64,000 bases of DNA from DATEDA01 sp963744255 (lineage in GTDB: Bacteria; Pseudomonadota; Gammaproteobacteria; Burkholderiales; SG8-39): contig CAVUSZ010000035.1 in NCBI GenBank assembly GCA_963744255.1, positions 24,986-88,985 on the forward strand, in the 5' to 3' direction. Numbering within the stretch: position 1 is the stretch's first letter; each line of letters opens with the position of its first letter. The translations under genes and the position numbers were made by a program. The notes under the pieces are model-generated. The model was not told the origin of the DNA and searched no databases. It saw only the letters and a program-made list of their open reading frames with translations. Below are positions 15,496 to 24,760 of this stretch, in pieces.

Positions 15496-16893
15496 CTACC
15501 GTGAAAGTTCCGCACGCGCCCGCCGGACGGCCGCGTGAACCTGTTCCGGTGCCGTTCCGCCGGGGTGGTTGCGGGCGGCGAGCGACCCTTCGAGCCCGAG
15601 GACCGCGTGGACGTCTTCACCGGCGAGCGGGGCGAACCGTCGCAGCAGCGGCAGCGGGAGGTCCGCGAGGTCCAGCCCCGCGCTCTCCGCCTCGCGCACC
15701 GCGCGCGCGACGGCCTCGTGCGCATCCCGGAAGGGCATGCCGTGCTTCACGAGGTAGTCGGCGAGATCGGTCGCCGTGGCGAAGCCTTCGCGCGCGGCCG
15801 CGCGCATCGCAGCCTCGTCCACCTCGATGCCCGGCACCAGCGCAGCGAAGATCGCGAGCGTGTCGATCAACGTGTCGGCGGTGTCGAACAGCGGCTCCTT
15901 GTCCTCCTGGTTGTCCTTGTTGTAGGCGAGCGGCTGGCCTTTCATCAGCGTGAGGAGGGCGACGAGATGTCCCACGACGCGGCCGGTCTTGCCGCGCGCG
16001 AGCTCCGGGACGTCGGGATTTTTCTTCTGCGGCATGATCGAAGACCCGGTGCAGAAGGCGTCGGGGAGGCGGACGAAGCCGAACCGCGGGTTCATCCACA
16101 GCACGAGCTCCTCGCAGAAGCGCGAGAGATGCACCATGACGAGCGCGGCGCACGCGGCGAATTCGATCGCAAAGTCGCGGTCGGACACCGCGTCGATCGA
16201 GTTCGCGCAGAGGCCCTCGAAGCCGAGCTCGCGCGCGACGCGCTCGCGGTCGATCGGGTAGGTGGTGCCGGCGAGTGCGGCTGCGCCGAGCGGGAGCAGA
16301 TTCACGCGCTTCCGGGAGTCGGCAAGCCGCTCGCGGTCGCGCTTCAGCATCTCGTAGTACGCGAGCAGGTGGTGGCCGAAGGTCACCGGTTGCGCGACCT
16401 GGAGATGCGTGAAGCCCGGCATCGGCGTGGCGGCATGTTTCCCCGCGAGCTCGACGAGCGCGCTGCTCAGGTCCTTGAGCGCCGCCAGGATGTCGTCGAT
16501 CGCCGCGCGCAGCCACAGCCGGATGTCGGTCGCGACCTGGTCGTTGCGCGAGCGCGCGGTGTGCAGCCGCTTCCCGGCGTCGCCGACGAGCGCGGTGAGC
16601 CGCCGCTCGATGTTGAGGTGCACGTCCTCCGCCGCGAGCGACCATTCGAACGCGCCCGCCTGGATCTCGTCGCGGACGAGAGCGAGGCCGCGTTCGATGT
16701 CGGCGAGATCCTGCGCCCCGATGATGCCGCACGCGGCGAGCATCCTGGCGTGCGCGAGCGAGCCCTGGATGTCGAACTCCGCGAGGCGTCGATCGAATGA
16801 CACCGACGCGGTATACCGCTCAACGCGGGCGTCGACCGCTTCGGCGAAGCGGCCGGACCAGGGGGTGTGACCGTTTTCCTCGGCGGGCGGCAT
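15496..16893 (-). CDS. argH: Argininosuccinate lyase
   Basis: ArgH splits argininosuccinate into arginine and fumarate, the last step of arginine synthesis. The 465-residue protein shows the superfamily signature GSSIMPQKKNPDVPELARGK, the catalytic region HTARSRNDQVATDIRLWLRA and TPMPGFTHLQVAQPVTFGHH. The start at 16893 gives the usual N-terminus (PPAEENGHTPWSGRFAEAVD); a longer ATG version at 16941 adds 16 residues unlike the family. It is divergent from the algZ-algR genes, a common betaproteobacterial arrangement. Confidence 0.97.
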   Translation of the reverse strand: MPPAEENGHTPWSGRFAEAVDARVERYTASVSFDRRLAEFDIQGSLAHARMLAACGIIGAQDLADIERGLALVRDEIQAGAFEWSLAAEDVHLNIERRLTALVGDAGKRLHTARSRNDQVATDIRLWLRAAIDDILAALKDLSSALVELAGKHAATPMPGFTHLQVAQPVTFGHHLLAYYEMLKRDRERLADSRKRVNLLPLGAAALAGTTYPIDRERVARELGFEGLCANSIDAVSDRDFAIEFAACAALVMVHLSRFCEELVLWMNPRFGFVRLPDAFCTGSSIMPQKKNPDVPELARGKTGRVVGHLVALLTLMKGQPLAYNKDNQEDKEPLFDTADTLIDTLAIFAALVPGIEVDEAAMRAAAREGFATATDLADYLVKHGMPFRDAHEAVARAVREAESAGLDLADLPLPLLRRFAPLAGEDVHAVLGLEGSLAARNHPGGTAPEQVHAAVRRARAELSR

Positions 16894-17044
16894 GGCGGCT
16901 TGAAAACCTTCGGGCAACCCGGAGAATGCCCGGCGAGACAACGCATTACGTGCCTCTTTCTACTCCGAATTCTATGCGATCCTGGTGCCGCAAGCGACCG
17001 GCCCGCGGCGCCCGCTCGAGCGTGACTGCCTACGGTCGCCCGCG

Positions 17045-18130
17045 ATGAACGGTTCCCCGACGCCGAGCGAGGTCCCCGACGCGCTGCCGGACTTCCGCAA
17101 TCTCGGCGTCATCGCGCGCATCCTGGTCGTCGTGATCGTCGCCGCGTTGCTCGCGGCAGCGATCAAGGCGCAGGCGTTCGCGCAGCTCGTCGACGAGTTC
17201 CTCGAGCTCACGCTGGTCGTCGGGCCGGTACTGATCGCGGGCCTCGTCCTGCTGTCGGCGGGAAGCCCGTGGCTCGCGAAGCTGCCGTACTGGATCGCGG
17301 TCACCGCGATCGCCGTTGGCGCGATGTGGCTCACCGCCGGCGTGCAGTGGGTGCGCGCGAGCGTCGACAGCGAGCCGCTCGGCATCATCCGCGCGGGGGG
17401 TTTCGCCCTCCTCATCACCGCGTTCCTCGCCGGCTACTTCCACCTGCGGAACCGCGCGTTCTCGCCGGCGCTTGCGGAGGCCCGGCTGCAGGCGCTCCAG
17501 GCGCGCATCCGGCCGCATTTTCTGTACAACACGCTGAACGCGGTGCTCTCGCTCATCCGCAAGGACCCGAAACGGGCGGAAACCGCCCTCGAGGACCTCG
17601 CGGAGCTCTATCGCGTGGTGATGGCGGATGCGAAGAACCTGACCACGCTCGCGCAGGAGCTCGACCTGACGCGCCAGTACCTGAACCTCGAGCAGCTGCG
17701 GCTGGGACCGCGGCTCGTCGTGCAGTGGCAGACCGGGGAGGCGCCGCGCGACGCGCTGGTACCGCCGCTACTCCTGCAGCCGCTCGTCGAGAACGCCGTC
17801 TACCACGGCATCGAGCCCGGCGCCGGCCCTGGGATCATCGAGATCTCGATCCGGCGCGAGCGCGACCGGGTGCACGTGAAGCTCACCAACCCCTATCACC
17901 CCGAGCACCAGCACCGGCAGGGGAACCGCATGGCGCTCGCGAACATTCGCGAGCGGCTCGCGCTCCATTTCGACGTCGAGGCGAAACTCGAGACCGGGGT
18001 ACTGGGCGTGAACTTCGAGATCGCGATCGCGATGCCCTACCGCAAGGCCTCGCCCGGCACGCTGCCCGGCGAGCGGGCGACGGCCCGGGAAGAGCGCATG
18101 ACCGCCTCTCTGCAAGGCGTCAGCCGGTGA
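17045..18130 (+). CDS. algZ: AlgZ/LytS-type sensor histidine kinase
   Basis: This 361-residue inner-membrane protein has four hydrophobic segments in residues 20-140 and a His_kinase domain (LQALQARIRPHFLYNTLNAV with the phospho-accepting histidine in RPHFLYN) plus an ATPase domain (LLQPLVENAVYHGIEPG, NRMALANIRERLALHF). It lacks the usual HisKA dimer domain, as in AlgZ/FimS and LytS. Its stop codon overlaps the start of the AlgR-like regulator, so they form a two-component pair. The start at 17045 is the first good ATG; no strong ribosome site is visible. Confidence 0.88.
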   Translation: MNGSPTPSEVPDALPDFRNLGVIARILVVVIVAALLAAAIKAQAFAQLVDEFLELTLVVGPVLIAGLVLLSAGSPWLAKLPYWIAVTAIAVGAMWLTAGVQWVRASVDSEPLGIIRAGGFALLITAFLAGYFHLRNRAFSPALAEARLQALQARIRPHFLYNTLNAVLSLIRKDPKRAETALEDLAELYRVVMADAKNLTTLAQELDLTRQYLNLEQLRLGPRLVVQWQTGEAPRDALVPPLLLQPLVENAVYHGIEPGAGPGIIEISIRRERDRVHVKLTNPYHPEHQHRQGNRMALANIRERLALHFDVEAKLETGVLGVNFEIAIAMPYRKASPGTLPGERATAREERMTASLQGVSR

Positions 18131-18906
18131 GCGCAACGGCTCCGCTTCGCATCTTCCTCGTCGACGACGAGCAGCCCGCGCGCGAGCGGATGAAGGAGGT
18201 GCTCGGCGACCTCGGCGATGCGCTGCCCAACGTTGTCGTCGGCGAGGCGGCGAACGGGCATGAGGGGCTCATGCTCGTGCCCACGCTCACCGTGGATGTC
18301 GCGTTCGTCGACATCAACATGCCGCAGATGAACGGCATCGAGTTCGCGCGGCACCTCGCGAACCTCGAGCGGCCGCCGGCGGTCGTGTTCGTCACCGCGC
18401 ACGACCAGTACGCAATCGAGGCGTTCGAGGTGAACGCGATCGACTACCTGCTGAAGCCGGTGCGCGCGGCGCGCCTGTCCGCGGCGCTCGGGAGGGCGCG
18501 CGCGGACGGCGCGGTCCGGCGCGAGCCGCTCGAGCGCGCGGCCGCCGCCGCCGGTCAGGGCCCGCGGCGCTTCCTGTCGGTGAGCGAGCGCGGGCGGATC
18601 CATCTCGTGCCGGTCGCCGACATCGTGTACCTGAAGGCCGAGTTGAAATACGTGACGGTGCGCACGGCCGAGCGCGAGTTCCTGCTCGAGGAGTCGCTCG
18701 CGAGCCTCGAGCAGGAGTTCGGCGCCACTTTCGTGCGGGTGCACCGCTCGTGCCTGGTCGCGCGCGGGCGCGTGCGCGGCTTCGAACGGGTCGTCGACGG
18801 CGACGGCGAGGGCGCCGGCTGGGCGGTGGTGCTCGACGGCGCCGCGGACAAGCTCCCGGTGAGCCGCCGCCAGTGGTCGGTGGTGAAAGGGCTAGGCAGC
18901 GGCTGA
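18127..18906 (+). CDS. algR: AlgR-type LytTR response regulator
   Basis: The 259-residue protein starts with GTG at 18127, four bases inside the kinase gene. Residues 7-125 are a receiver domain with the acidic pair (VDDEQPARERMKEVL), phospho-accepting D (VAFVDINMPQMNGIEFA), T/S (VFVTAHDQYAIEAFE) and K (YLLKPVRAARLSAAL). Residues 155-250 are a LytTR DNA-binding domain (ADIVYLKAELKYVTVRTAER, FVRVHRSCLVARGRVRGF). In beta- and gammaproteobacteria this pair lies between argH and hemC, as here. Confidence 0.93.
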   Translation: MSATAPLRIFLVDDEQPARERMKEVLGDLGDALPNVVVGEAANGHEGLMLVPTLTVDVAFVDINMPQMNGIEFARHLANLERPPAVVFVTAHDQYAIEAFEVNAIDYLLKPVRAARLSAALGRARADGAVRREPLERAAAAAGQGPRRFLSVSERGRIHLVPVADIVYLKAELKYVTVRTAEREFLLEESLASLEQEFGATFVRVHRSCLVARGRVRGFERVVDGDGEGAGWAVVLDGAADKLPVSRRQWSVVKGLGSG

Positions 18907-19283
18907 TGCTGTCGACGCGGATGCTCCGCGAGCTGTGGTCGGGCGTGAAGCTCTTTGCCGCCGATCGCCGCAAGATCGCTGCCGCGATCCGCCGCGCCGC
19001 GTGGGAGGCGTCGGCCAAGGACGTGCGCGACTGCTGGTTCATCACCGTGAGGAACCTCTCCGACGAGAACCTGCTGGTGACGCGGGTGTGGTTCGAGTCG
19101 TCGCCGCGCACCGAGGTCGACCGTCGCCAGCGCCGGCTCCCCAAGGCGCTCGCGCCCGGCGAGGTCTGGGAGACCTGGCTCGAGGTCGACAAGCTGCCCG
19201 AAGATGCGCGCGAGCGCGCCCACGCGCTGGCCCGCGTCTCACTCGCTAGCGGCACCGTCATCCGGCCGCGAGGGTCGAGCTGA
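18906..19283 (+). CDS. Hypothetical protein behind algR
   Basis: The ATG at 18906 overlaps the algR stop codon by one base, which argues for a real translationally coupled gene. The 125-residue product is soluble and contains LSTRMLRELWSGVKLFAADR, DVRDCWFITVRNLSDENLLV and APGEVWETWLEVDKLPEDAR. I do not recognise a family. The central part resembles a short beta-sandwich. Its link to the AlgZR system is by position only. Confidence 0.65.
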   Translation: MLSTRMLRELWSGVKLFAADRRKIAAAIRRAAWEASAKDVRDCWFITVRNLSDENLLVTRVWFESSPRTEVDRRQRRLPKALAPGEVWETWLEVDKLPEDARERAHALARVSLASGTVIRPRGSS

Positions 19284-19388
19284 GGGCGCCCACGCAGGGC
19301 GTGAGCGAACGCGGAGGGATGCAAGTCGCTCTCTGCGTTCCGTGCGTTGAAGCCTTAGAATCCTCGCACCTACCGCGCGCGCGTCACC

Positions 19389-20315
19389 GTGCCGCTTCCC
19401 GACCGCATCGTCATTGCCTCGCGCAAGTCGCGGCTCGCCTTATGGCAGACCGAGCACGTCCGCGACCGTCTCGCGAGCCTCCATCCGGGCGTGCGCGTCG
19501 AGATCCTGCCGCTCAGCACGCGCGGCGATGAGATCCTGGACCGGTCGCTCGCGAAGATCGGCGGCAAGGGGCTGTTCGTGAAGGAGCTGGAAACTGCGCT
19601 CGAGGACGGCCGCGCCGACATCGCCGTCCACTCGGCGAAAGACGTGCCGGTCGCGATGCCCGCAGGTTTCGAGCTTTCCGCGATCCTCGCGCGCGAAGAT
19701 CCGCGCGATGCGTTCGTGTCGAATGCGCATTCGAGCCTCGAAGCGCTGCCGCGCGGCGCCGTCGTCGGAACTTCGAGCCTGCGCCGCGAGGCGCAGCTCC
19801 GGAGCCGCTATCCGGGACTCGACGTCCGCCCGCTGCGGGGCAACGTCGACACGCGGCTCGCGAAGCTCGACCGCGGCGACTACGGCGCCGTCGTGCTCGC
19901 CGTGGCCGGGCTGACGCGCCTCGGGCTCACGGCCCGGGTACGCGCGATCCTCGACCCCGAGGTGAGCCTGCCCGCACCCGGGCAGGGCGCGCTCGCGATC
20001 GAGTGCCGCGCCGGCCGCACCGACCTCGTGGCGCTGCTTGCACCGCTCGACGATTCCGCGACCGCCGCGTGCGTGCGTGCCGAGCGGGCCGTGAGCCGCG
20101 CGCTCGGCGGCAACTGCCAGGTGCCGCTCGGTGCGTACGGCGAGATGGCGGACGGCATGTTGCGTCTGCGGGGCGTCGTAGCGAGCCCGGACGGCGCGCG
20201 CGTCGTGCGCGGCGAGGTGCGCGGCGACGCGCGCACGCCCGAACGGGCGGGCGAAGCGCTCGCCGCGGAGCTTCGCCGCCGCGGTGCCGCCGAGATCCTC
20301 GCGGCGCTCGGCTGA
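19389..20315 (+). CDS. hemC: Hydroxymethylbilane synthase (porphobilinogen deaminase)
   Basis: HemC joins four porphobilinogen molecules into hydroxymethylbilane. The 308-residue protein shows IVIASRKSRLALWQTEHVRD at the N-terminus, the substrate-binding arginines in GTSSLRREAQLRSRYPGLDV and RGNVDTRLAKLDRGDY, and the cysteine that carries the dipyrromethane cofactor in ALGGNCQVPLGAYGEM. It starts with GTG at 19389. It is the first of the cluster hemC-hemD-hemX-hemY. A TAGAAT box lies about 30 bases upstream as a possible -10 element. Confidence 0.97.
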   Translation: MPLPDRIVIASRKSRLALWQTEHVRDRLASLHPGVRVEILPLSTRGDEILDRSLAKIGGKGLFVKELETALEDGRADIAVHSAKDVPVAMPAGFELSAILAREDPRDAFVSNAHSSLEALPRGAVVGTSSLRREAQLRSRYPGLDVRPLRGNVDTRLAKLDRGDYGAVVLAVAGLTRLGLTARVRAILDPEVSLPAPGQGALAIECRAGRTDLVALLAPLDDSATAACVRAERAVSRALGGNCQVPLGAYGEMADGMLRLRGVVASPDGARVVRGEVRGDARTPERAGEALAAELRRRGAAEILAALG

Positions 20316-20316
20316 G

Positions 20317-21090
20317 ATGAGCGCGGGGGACCTGAGCGGGCGCCGGATCGTCCTCACGCGGCCGGCCGGACAGAACGAGCGCCTCGCCGAGCTCGTCCGA
20401 GCCGCAGGCGGAGAGCCCGTGGTCTGCCCTGCGATCGAGATCCTCGATCTCGAGGACATCGGCCCGCTCGCCGCCGCCGCCGACCGGCTCGACGACTACG
20501 ATTTCGCCGTCTTCGTGAGCCCGAACGCCGTCGACAAGGCGATGAAGGTGATCCGCTCGCGACGCGAGTGGCCTGCGGGTTTGCGGGCCGCAACGGTCGG
20601 CAAGGCGAGCGAGCAAGCGCTCGCGCGCCATGGCGTCGCCGAGGTGATCGCGCCTGTGGGCCGATTCGACACCGAGGCGCTGCTCGCCATGCCGGCGCTC
20701 GCCGACGTCGGCGGGAAGCGCGTCGTCGTCTTCCGCGGCAACGGCGGTCGCGAGCTCCTCGGCGACACGCTGCGCCGCCGCGGCGCGACGGTCGGCTATG
20801 TCGAGTGCTATCGGCGGGCACGGCCGCGAGCCGACGTCGGCCCGCTTCTCCGCGCGTGGGAACGCGGCGCGATCGACGCGGTGACGGTCGGCTCGAGCGA
20901 AGGCCTGCGCAACCTCTTCGACATGGTCGGCGAGTCCGGGCGCGAGTGGCTGAAGCGAACCCCGGTCTTCGCGCCGCACGCGCGCATCGTCGCGGCCGCC
21001 CGCGCGCTCGGTTGCGTGCAGGTGGTCGAGACGGCGCCCGGCGACGACGGGATCGCCGCCGCCCTCACGGCGTTTTGGGCGAGAATGTAA
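20317..21090 (+). CDS. hemD: Uroporphyrinogen-III synthase
   Basis: HemD closes hydroxymethylbilane to uroporphyrinogen III with inversion of ring D. The 257-residue sequence is weakly conserved as expected, but the N-terminus (GRRIVLTRPAGQNERLAELV), FAVFVSPNAVDKAM, VVVFRGNGGRELLGDTLRRR and the AVTVGSSEGLRNLFDMVGES segment are typical. It begins one base after the hemC stop, so it is translated with hemC. Confidence 0.93.
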   Translation: MSAGDLSGRRIVLTRPAGQNERLAELVRAAGGEPVVCPAIEILDLEDIGPLAAAADRLDDYDFAVFVSPNAVDKAMKVIRSRREWPAGLRAATVGKASEQALARHGVAEVIAPVGRFDTEALLAMPALADVGGKRVVVFRGNGGRELLGDTLRRRGATVGYVECYRRARPRADVGPLLRAWERGAIDAVTVGSSEGLRNLFDMVGESGREWLKRTPVFAPHARIVAAARALGCVQVVETAPGDDGIAAALTAFWARM

Positions 21091-21111
21091 CCGTCATATC
21101 GAAACGGTCAG

Positions 21112-22149
21112 ATGGATCCCTCCGAAGCGCCCCTGCTCGTGCGCGCCCGCGGCGGTATCGAGCGCTGGCTGCCGGTCGCGATCGCCGGCCTCGGGGTGGC
21201 AGTGGTGCTGCTTGCCTGGGGCTGGTGGGGGGCGCGCACCGAGCTCGCCGAGCTGCGCGAAGGGGTGGCGAAGCAGCTGCGCGAATCCGGGGCGGAGGCG
21301 CGCGACAGCCGCACCATCGCCAAGGAGGCGCAGGATGCCGTGCGCGACGCGCTGGCCCGGATCGGCGCGCTCGAGGCGAAGCTCCTCGAGTCGCAGAGCC
21401 AGCAGCTCGCGCTCGAGTCGCTCTACCAGGAGCTATCGCGCTCGCGCGACGAGTGGCTGCTCGCGGAGGTCGAGCAGACGCTCGCGATCGCAGCCCAGCA
21501 GCTCCAGCTCGCCGGCAACGTCCAGGCCGCACTGACGGCGCTGCAGACCGCCGACGCGCGGCTCACGCGCTCCGACCGCCCCCAGTTCCTGCCGCTCCGC
21601 CGGGTGATCGCGCGCGACATCGAGCGCCTGCGGAACGCGCCGAGTCTCGACGTCGCCGGGATGACGGTGCGGATCGATCAGGTGATCGCTGCCGTGGACC
21701 AGCTTCCGCTCCTGGTCGAGGGCCGCCCGCAAAGCCCCGCGTCCGACTCGAAGGCGGCGGAAGCGAGCGAGAGCGGCTGGCAGCAGGCCTGGCGCGGGCT
21801 CTGGGTGGAGTTGAAGGGGCTCGTCCGGGTGCAGCGCCTCGACGCCTCGGACCCGGCCCTGATCGCGCCCGAGAACCGTTTCTTCCTGCGTGAGAACCTG
21901 AAGCTGCGCCTGCTGCACGCGCGCCTCGCGCTCCTGCAGCGCGACGAAGCAGCGTTCCGCGGCGACATCAAAGCCGCGCAGAGCTGGCTCAGCCTCTGGT
22001 TCGACGGCAAGGCGAAGCCGGTCGCGACCGCGGCGCAGACGCTCGCTCAGCTCGGCGCCGCGGCGGTCAACGTCGAGCTGCCGACGATCACCGACAGCCT
22101 GAACGCGGTCCGGAGCCTCAAACTGCCGCGCGAGAGGGGGGTCAAATGA
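21112..22149 (+). CDS. hemX: HemX family protein
   Basis: The 345-residue protein has a short cytoplasmic N-terminus, one membrane helix (WLPVAIAGLGVAVVLLAWGW, about residues 17-37) and a long periplasmic part with a coiled-coil stretch (LAELREGVAKQLRESGAEAR) followed by the HemX core (EVEQTLAIAAQQLQLAGNVQ). It sits 22 bases behind hemD in the usual order. Despite the name no uroporphyrinogen methyltransferase domain is present; its role in haem synthesis is unclear. Confidence 0.92.
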   Translation: MDPSEAPLLVRARGGIERWLPVAIAGLGVAVVLLAWGWWGARTELAELREGVAKQLRESGAEARDSRTIAKEAQDAVRDALARIGALEAKLLESQSQQLALESLYQELSRSRDEWLLAEVEQTLAIAAQQLQLAGNVQAALTALQTADARLTRSDRPQFLPLRRVIARDIERLRNAPSLDVAGMTVRIDQVIAAVDQLPLLVEGRPQSPASDSKAAEASESGWQQAWRGLWVELKGLVRVQRLDASDPALIAPENRFFLRENLKLRLLHARLALLQRDEAAFRGDIKAAQSWLSLWFDGKAKPVATAAQTLAQLGAAAVNVELPTITDSLNAVRSLKLPRERGVK

Positions 22150-22259
22150 CCTTCTTTCTCTCCCGCACGGGCGGTGGCGTGGTTGTCTCCGGCTTGACCA
22201 CCCCGCCCACGCTCCACCCGGCCGCCCCTCCCGAGAGAGGACGGGGGGCCTAACCCACC

Positions 22260-23441
22260 GTGCGCTGGCTCGTCACCCTACTCTTCGTCCTCGCGCTGGC
22301 GGTCGCGCTCTCGCTTGCGGCGCGTTACGGTGAAGGCTACGCGCTCGTCGTCTATCCGCCGTATCGCATCGAGATCTCGCTCACGCTCGCGCTCCTCGGA
22401 CTGGTTGCGCTGTTCGCAGTGCTGCACGCGGTGCTGCGGCTCACCGCGCATACGGTGCGGTTGCCGTCCTACGTTGCGGCCTACCGCCGGCGCAGCCGGG
22501 CCGCCCGCGGACAGAACGCATTGCGCGACGCCTGGCAGGCGTTCCTCGAGGGCCGCTTCGGCCGCTCGGAGAAGTTCGCGGCGAAGGCTTATGACCTCGA
22601 CGAGTCGCCGGCGCTCGCGGCGCTCCTCGCCGCCCGTTCGGCGCACCAGCTCCGCGATCCCGAGCGGCGAAGGATCTGGCTCGGGCGCGCCGAGGGCGCC
22701 TCCGGCGCGAGCCGGAACGCGCGCCTCGCTACCGAGGCGGAGCTCGCCCTGGACGAGCGCCGGTTCGAGGAAGCGCGCGAGATCCTCCGGGAGCTGCACG
22801 CGACCGGCCCCCGCCACGTCGCGACGCTGCGCCTGCTGCTCCGCGCCGAACAGGGACTGCAGAACTGGGACGAGGTGCTGCGTCTCTTGCGGCTCCTCGA
22901 GAAGCGCGGCGCGATCGCTCCGGAGCCGGCCGCGCAGCTGCGGATCACCGCGACGATCGAGAATCTGCGCAAGAAGGCGCTCGATGCCGAAAGCCTCGCG
23001 GCATTCTGGCAGAAGGTACCCGCTGCCGACCGCGTGCAGCCCCGGATTGCTGCCGCTGCGGCGCGCCTCTTCATGGCGCTCGGGACCTGCCGCGAGGCGC
23101 ACGTGCTGATCCGGGCGGCGCTCGTGGCGGAGTGGTCGTCCGAGCTCGTCGCGCTCTACGGCGAGTGCGCGCACGAGCCGGACGCGCTCGAGCGTCTCGA
23201 GCAGTGCGAGCGCTGGCTGAAGACCCAACCGCGCGACGCGGCGCTGCTCGCCACGCTCGGGCGGCTCTGCGCCGAGCGCGGGCTCTGGGGCAAGGCGACC
23301 AGCTACCTCGACGCGAGCCTGTCGCTCCAGCCGTCGCGCTCGGCGCACGTCGCCGCGGCTCGCGTCTACGAGCGCATCGGGCGGGAGCCCGAGGCGAACC
23401 GGCACTATCGCGCGGCGGCCGATCCGGGCCTCACGGCGTAA
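22260..23441 (+). CDS. hemY: HemY family haem-biosynthesis-associated protein
   Basis: This 393-residue protein has two N-terminal membrane helices (VTLLFVLALAVALSLAARYG and IEISLTLALLGLVALFAVLH) and a cytoplasmic or periplasmic TPR region (RSEKFAAKAYDLDESPALAA, LATLGRLCAERGLWGKATSY). It is the proteobacterial HemY_N/TPR protein, not protoporphyrinogen oxidase. It starts with GTG at 22260. The 110 bases between hemX and hemY contain a T/C-rich stretch but no clear terminator. Confidence 0.92.
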   Translation: MRWLVTLLFVLALAVALSLAARYGEGYALVVYPPYRIEISLTLALLGLVALFAVLHAVLRLTAHTVRLPSYVAAYRRRSRAARGQNALRDAWQAFLEGRFGRSEKFAAKAYDLDESPALAALLAARSAHQLRDPERRRIWLGRAEGASGASRNARLATEAELALDERRFEEAREILRELHATGPRHVATLRLLLRAEQGLQNWDEVLRLLRLLEKRGAIAPEPAAQLRITATIENLRKKALDAESLAAFWQKVPAADRVQPRIAAAAARLFMALGTCREAHVLIRAALVAEWSSELVALYGECAHEPDALERLEQCERWLKTQPRDAALLATLGRLCAERGLWGKATSYLDASLSLQPSRSAHVAAARVYERIGREPEANRHYRAAADPGLTA

Positions 23442-23473
23442 GGCACACCGGTCCTGCTAGCGGCGCGGTATCC

Positions 23474-24727
23474 ATGGACGTTCTCCTTATCGGCGCCGGG
23501 ATCGGCGGTCTCACCCTGGGGCTGATGCTCCACGCCCGCGGCATCGCCTGCCGCGTGTACGAGGCGGCGCCGGAGATCAACCCGCTCGGGGTCGGGATCA
23601 ACGTTCTCCCGCACGCGTCCAAGGAACTCGGCGAGCTGGGGCTCGAGGCAGCCCTCTCGCGTGTGGCGGTCCTCACCAAGGAGGCGGCGTTCTTCAACCG
23701 CTTCGGCCAGCTCATCTATCGCGAGCCGGTGGGGCGATACGCGGGCTACGAGTGGCCGCAGTACTCGATTCACCGCGGCGACCTGCAGGCCGTGCTGGCC
23801 GCCGCGTTCCGGGAACGGGCCGGCGCCGAGCGGCTGCACCTCGGCTGGAAGTGCGTGCGCGCCGAGAACGGCGCGGATGACGCCGTGGCGCATTTCGTGC
23901 ACGGCGTGACGGGCGAGGCGCTCGCGCTTCAGCGCGGCCGCGTCGTGATCGGCTGTGACGGCGTGCACTCGGTGCTGCGCAAGCAGCTCCATCCGGGTGA
24001 GGGCGGCCCGGTCTATTCCGGCGTCAACATGTGGCGCGGCGTGACGCGCTGGCCGCCGATGCTGTCCGGCGCGACGATGGTGCGCGCCGGCTGGCTCGAC
24101 CCCGGCAAGATGGTCATCTACCCGATCCGGGAGCACATCGACGCGCAGGACCGCCAGCTCGTGAACTGGCTGGCCGAGATCGAGACGCCGCACTATCTGC
24201 CGAAGCGCGACTGGGCGCGACCGGGCCGCATCGACGATTTTCTCGGTCCGTACCGCGACTGGCACTTCGATTGGTGCGACGTGCCCGGGTTGATCCGCTC
24301 GGCGGATGCGATCTACGAGTACCCGATGGTGGACCAGGACCCGCTCGACCGGTGGAGCTTCGGGCGCCTCACGCTGCTCGGCGACGCGGCGCACCCGATG
24401 GTGCCGCGCGGCTCGAACGGCGCGGGCCAGGCGATCCTGGACGCGCGGACGCTGGCCGACGAGCTCGCCGCGCGTCGGGACCCCACCGAGGCGTTGAAGG
24501 CGTACGAAGCCTCGCGGCTGCCGGCAACGTCGAGCGTCGTCCTGACCAATCGCACGATGCCGCCGGATGCGATCTTGCGCGAGGTAAAGGTGCGGAGCGG
24601 CGACCGGCCGTTCGATCGCATCGAGGATGTGATCAGCCTCGACGAGCTGCGTGGGTTGTCGGAGGGCTACAAGAAGGTCGCGGGCTACGACCGTGCTTCT
24701 CTTTTGGGCGCCCGAAAGCCGGCCTGA
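23474..24727 (+). CDS. FAD-dependent aromatic-ring monooxygenase
   Basis: The 417-residue protein is a class A flavoprotein monooxygenase: dinucleotide fold (MDVLLIGAGIGGLTLGLMLH), the DG motif (RVVIGCDGVHSVLRKQL) and the second FAD motif GD (LTLLGDAAHPMVPRGSNGAG). Enzymes of this class hydroxylate aromatic or heteroaromatic acids with NAD(P)H and O2, in the cytoplasm. Active-site residues do not reveal the substrate. It follows hemY by 32 bases in the same direction, so it may be read through from the haem cluster, although a functional link is not obvious. Confidence 0.9.
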   Translation: MDVLLIGAGIGGLTLGLMLHARGIACRVYEAAPEINPLGVGINVLPHASKELGELGLEAALSRVAVLTKEAAFFNRFGQLIYREPVGRYAGYEWPQYSIHRGDLQAVLAAAFRERAGAERLHLGWKCVRAENGADDAVAHFVHGVTGEALALQRGRVVIGCDGVHSVLRKQLHPGEGGPVYSGVNMWRGVTRWPPMLSGATMVRAGWLDPGKMVIYPIREHIDAQDRQLVNWLAEIETPHYLPKRDWARPGRIDDFLGPYRDWHFDWCDVPGLIRSADAIYEYPMVDQDPLDRWSFGRLTLLGDAAHPMVPRGSNGAGQAILDARTLADELAARRDPTEALKAYEASRLPATSSVVLTNRTMPPDAILREVKVRSGDRPFDRIEDVISLDELRGLSEGYKKVAGYDRASLLGARKPA

Positions 24728-24760
24728 GAGCGGCAGGGCGCGTGCGCCCCCGGGTGCCCG

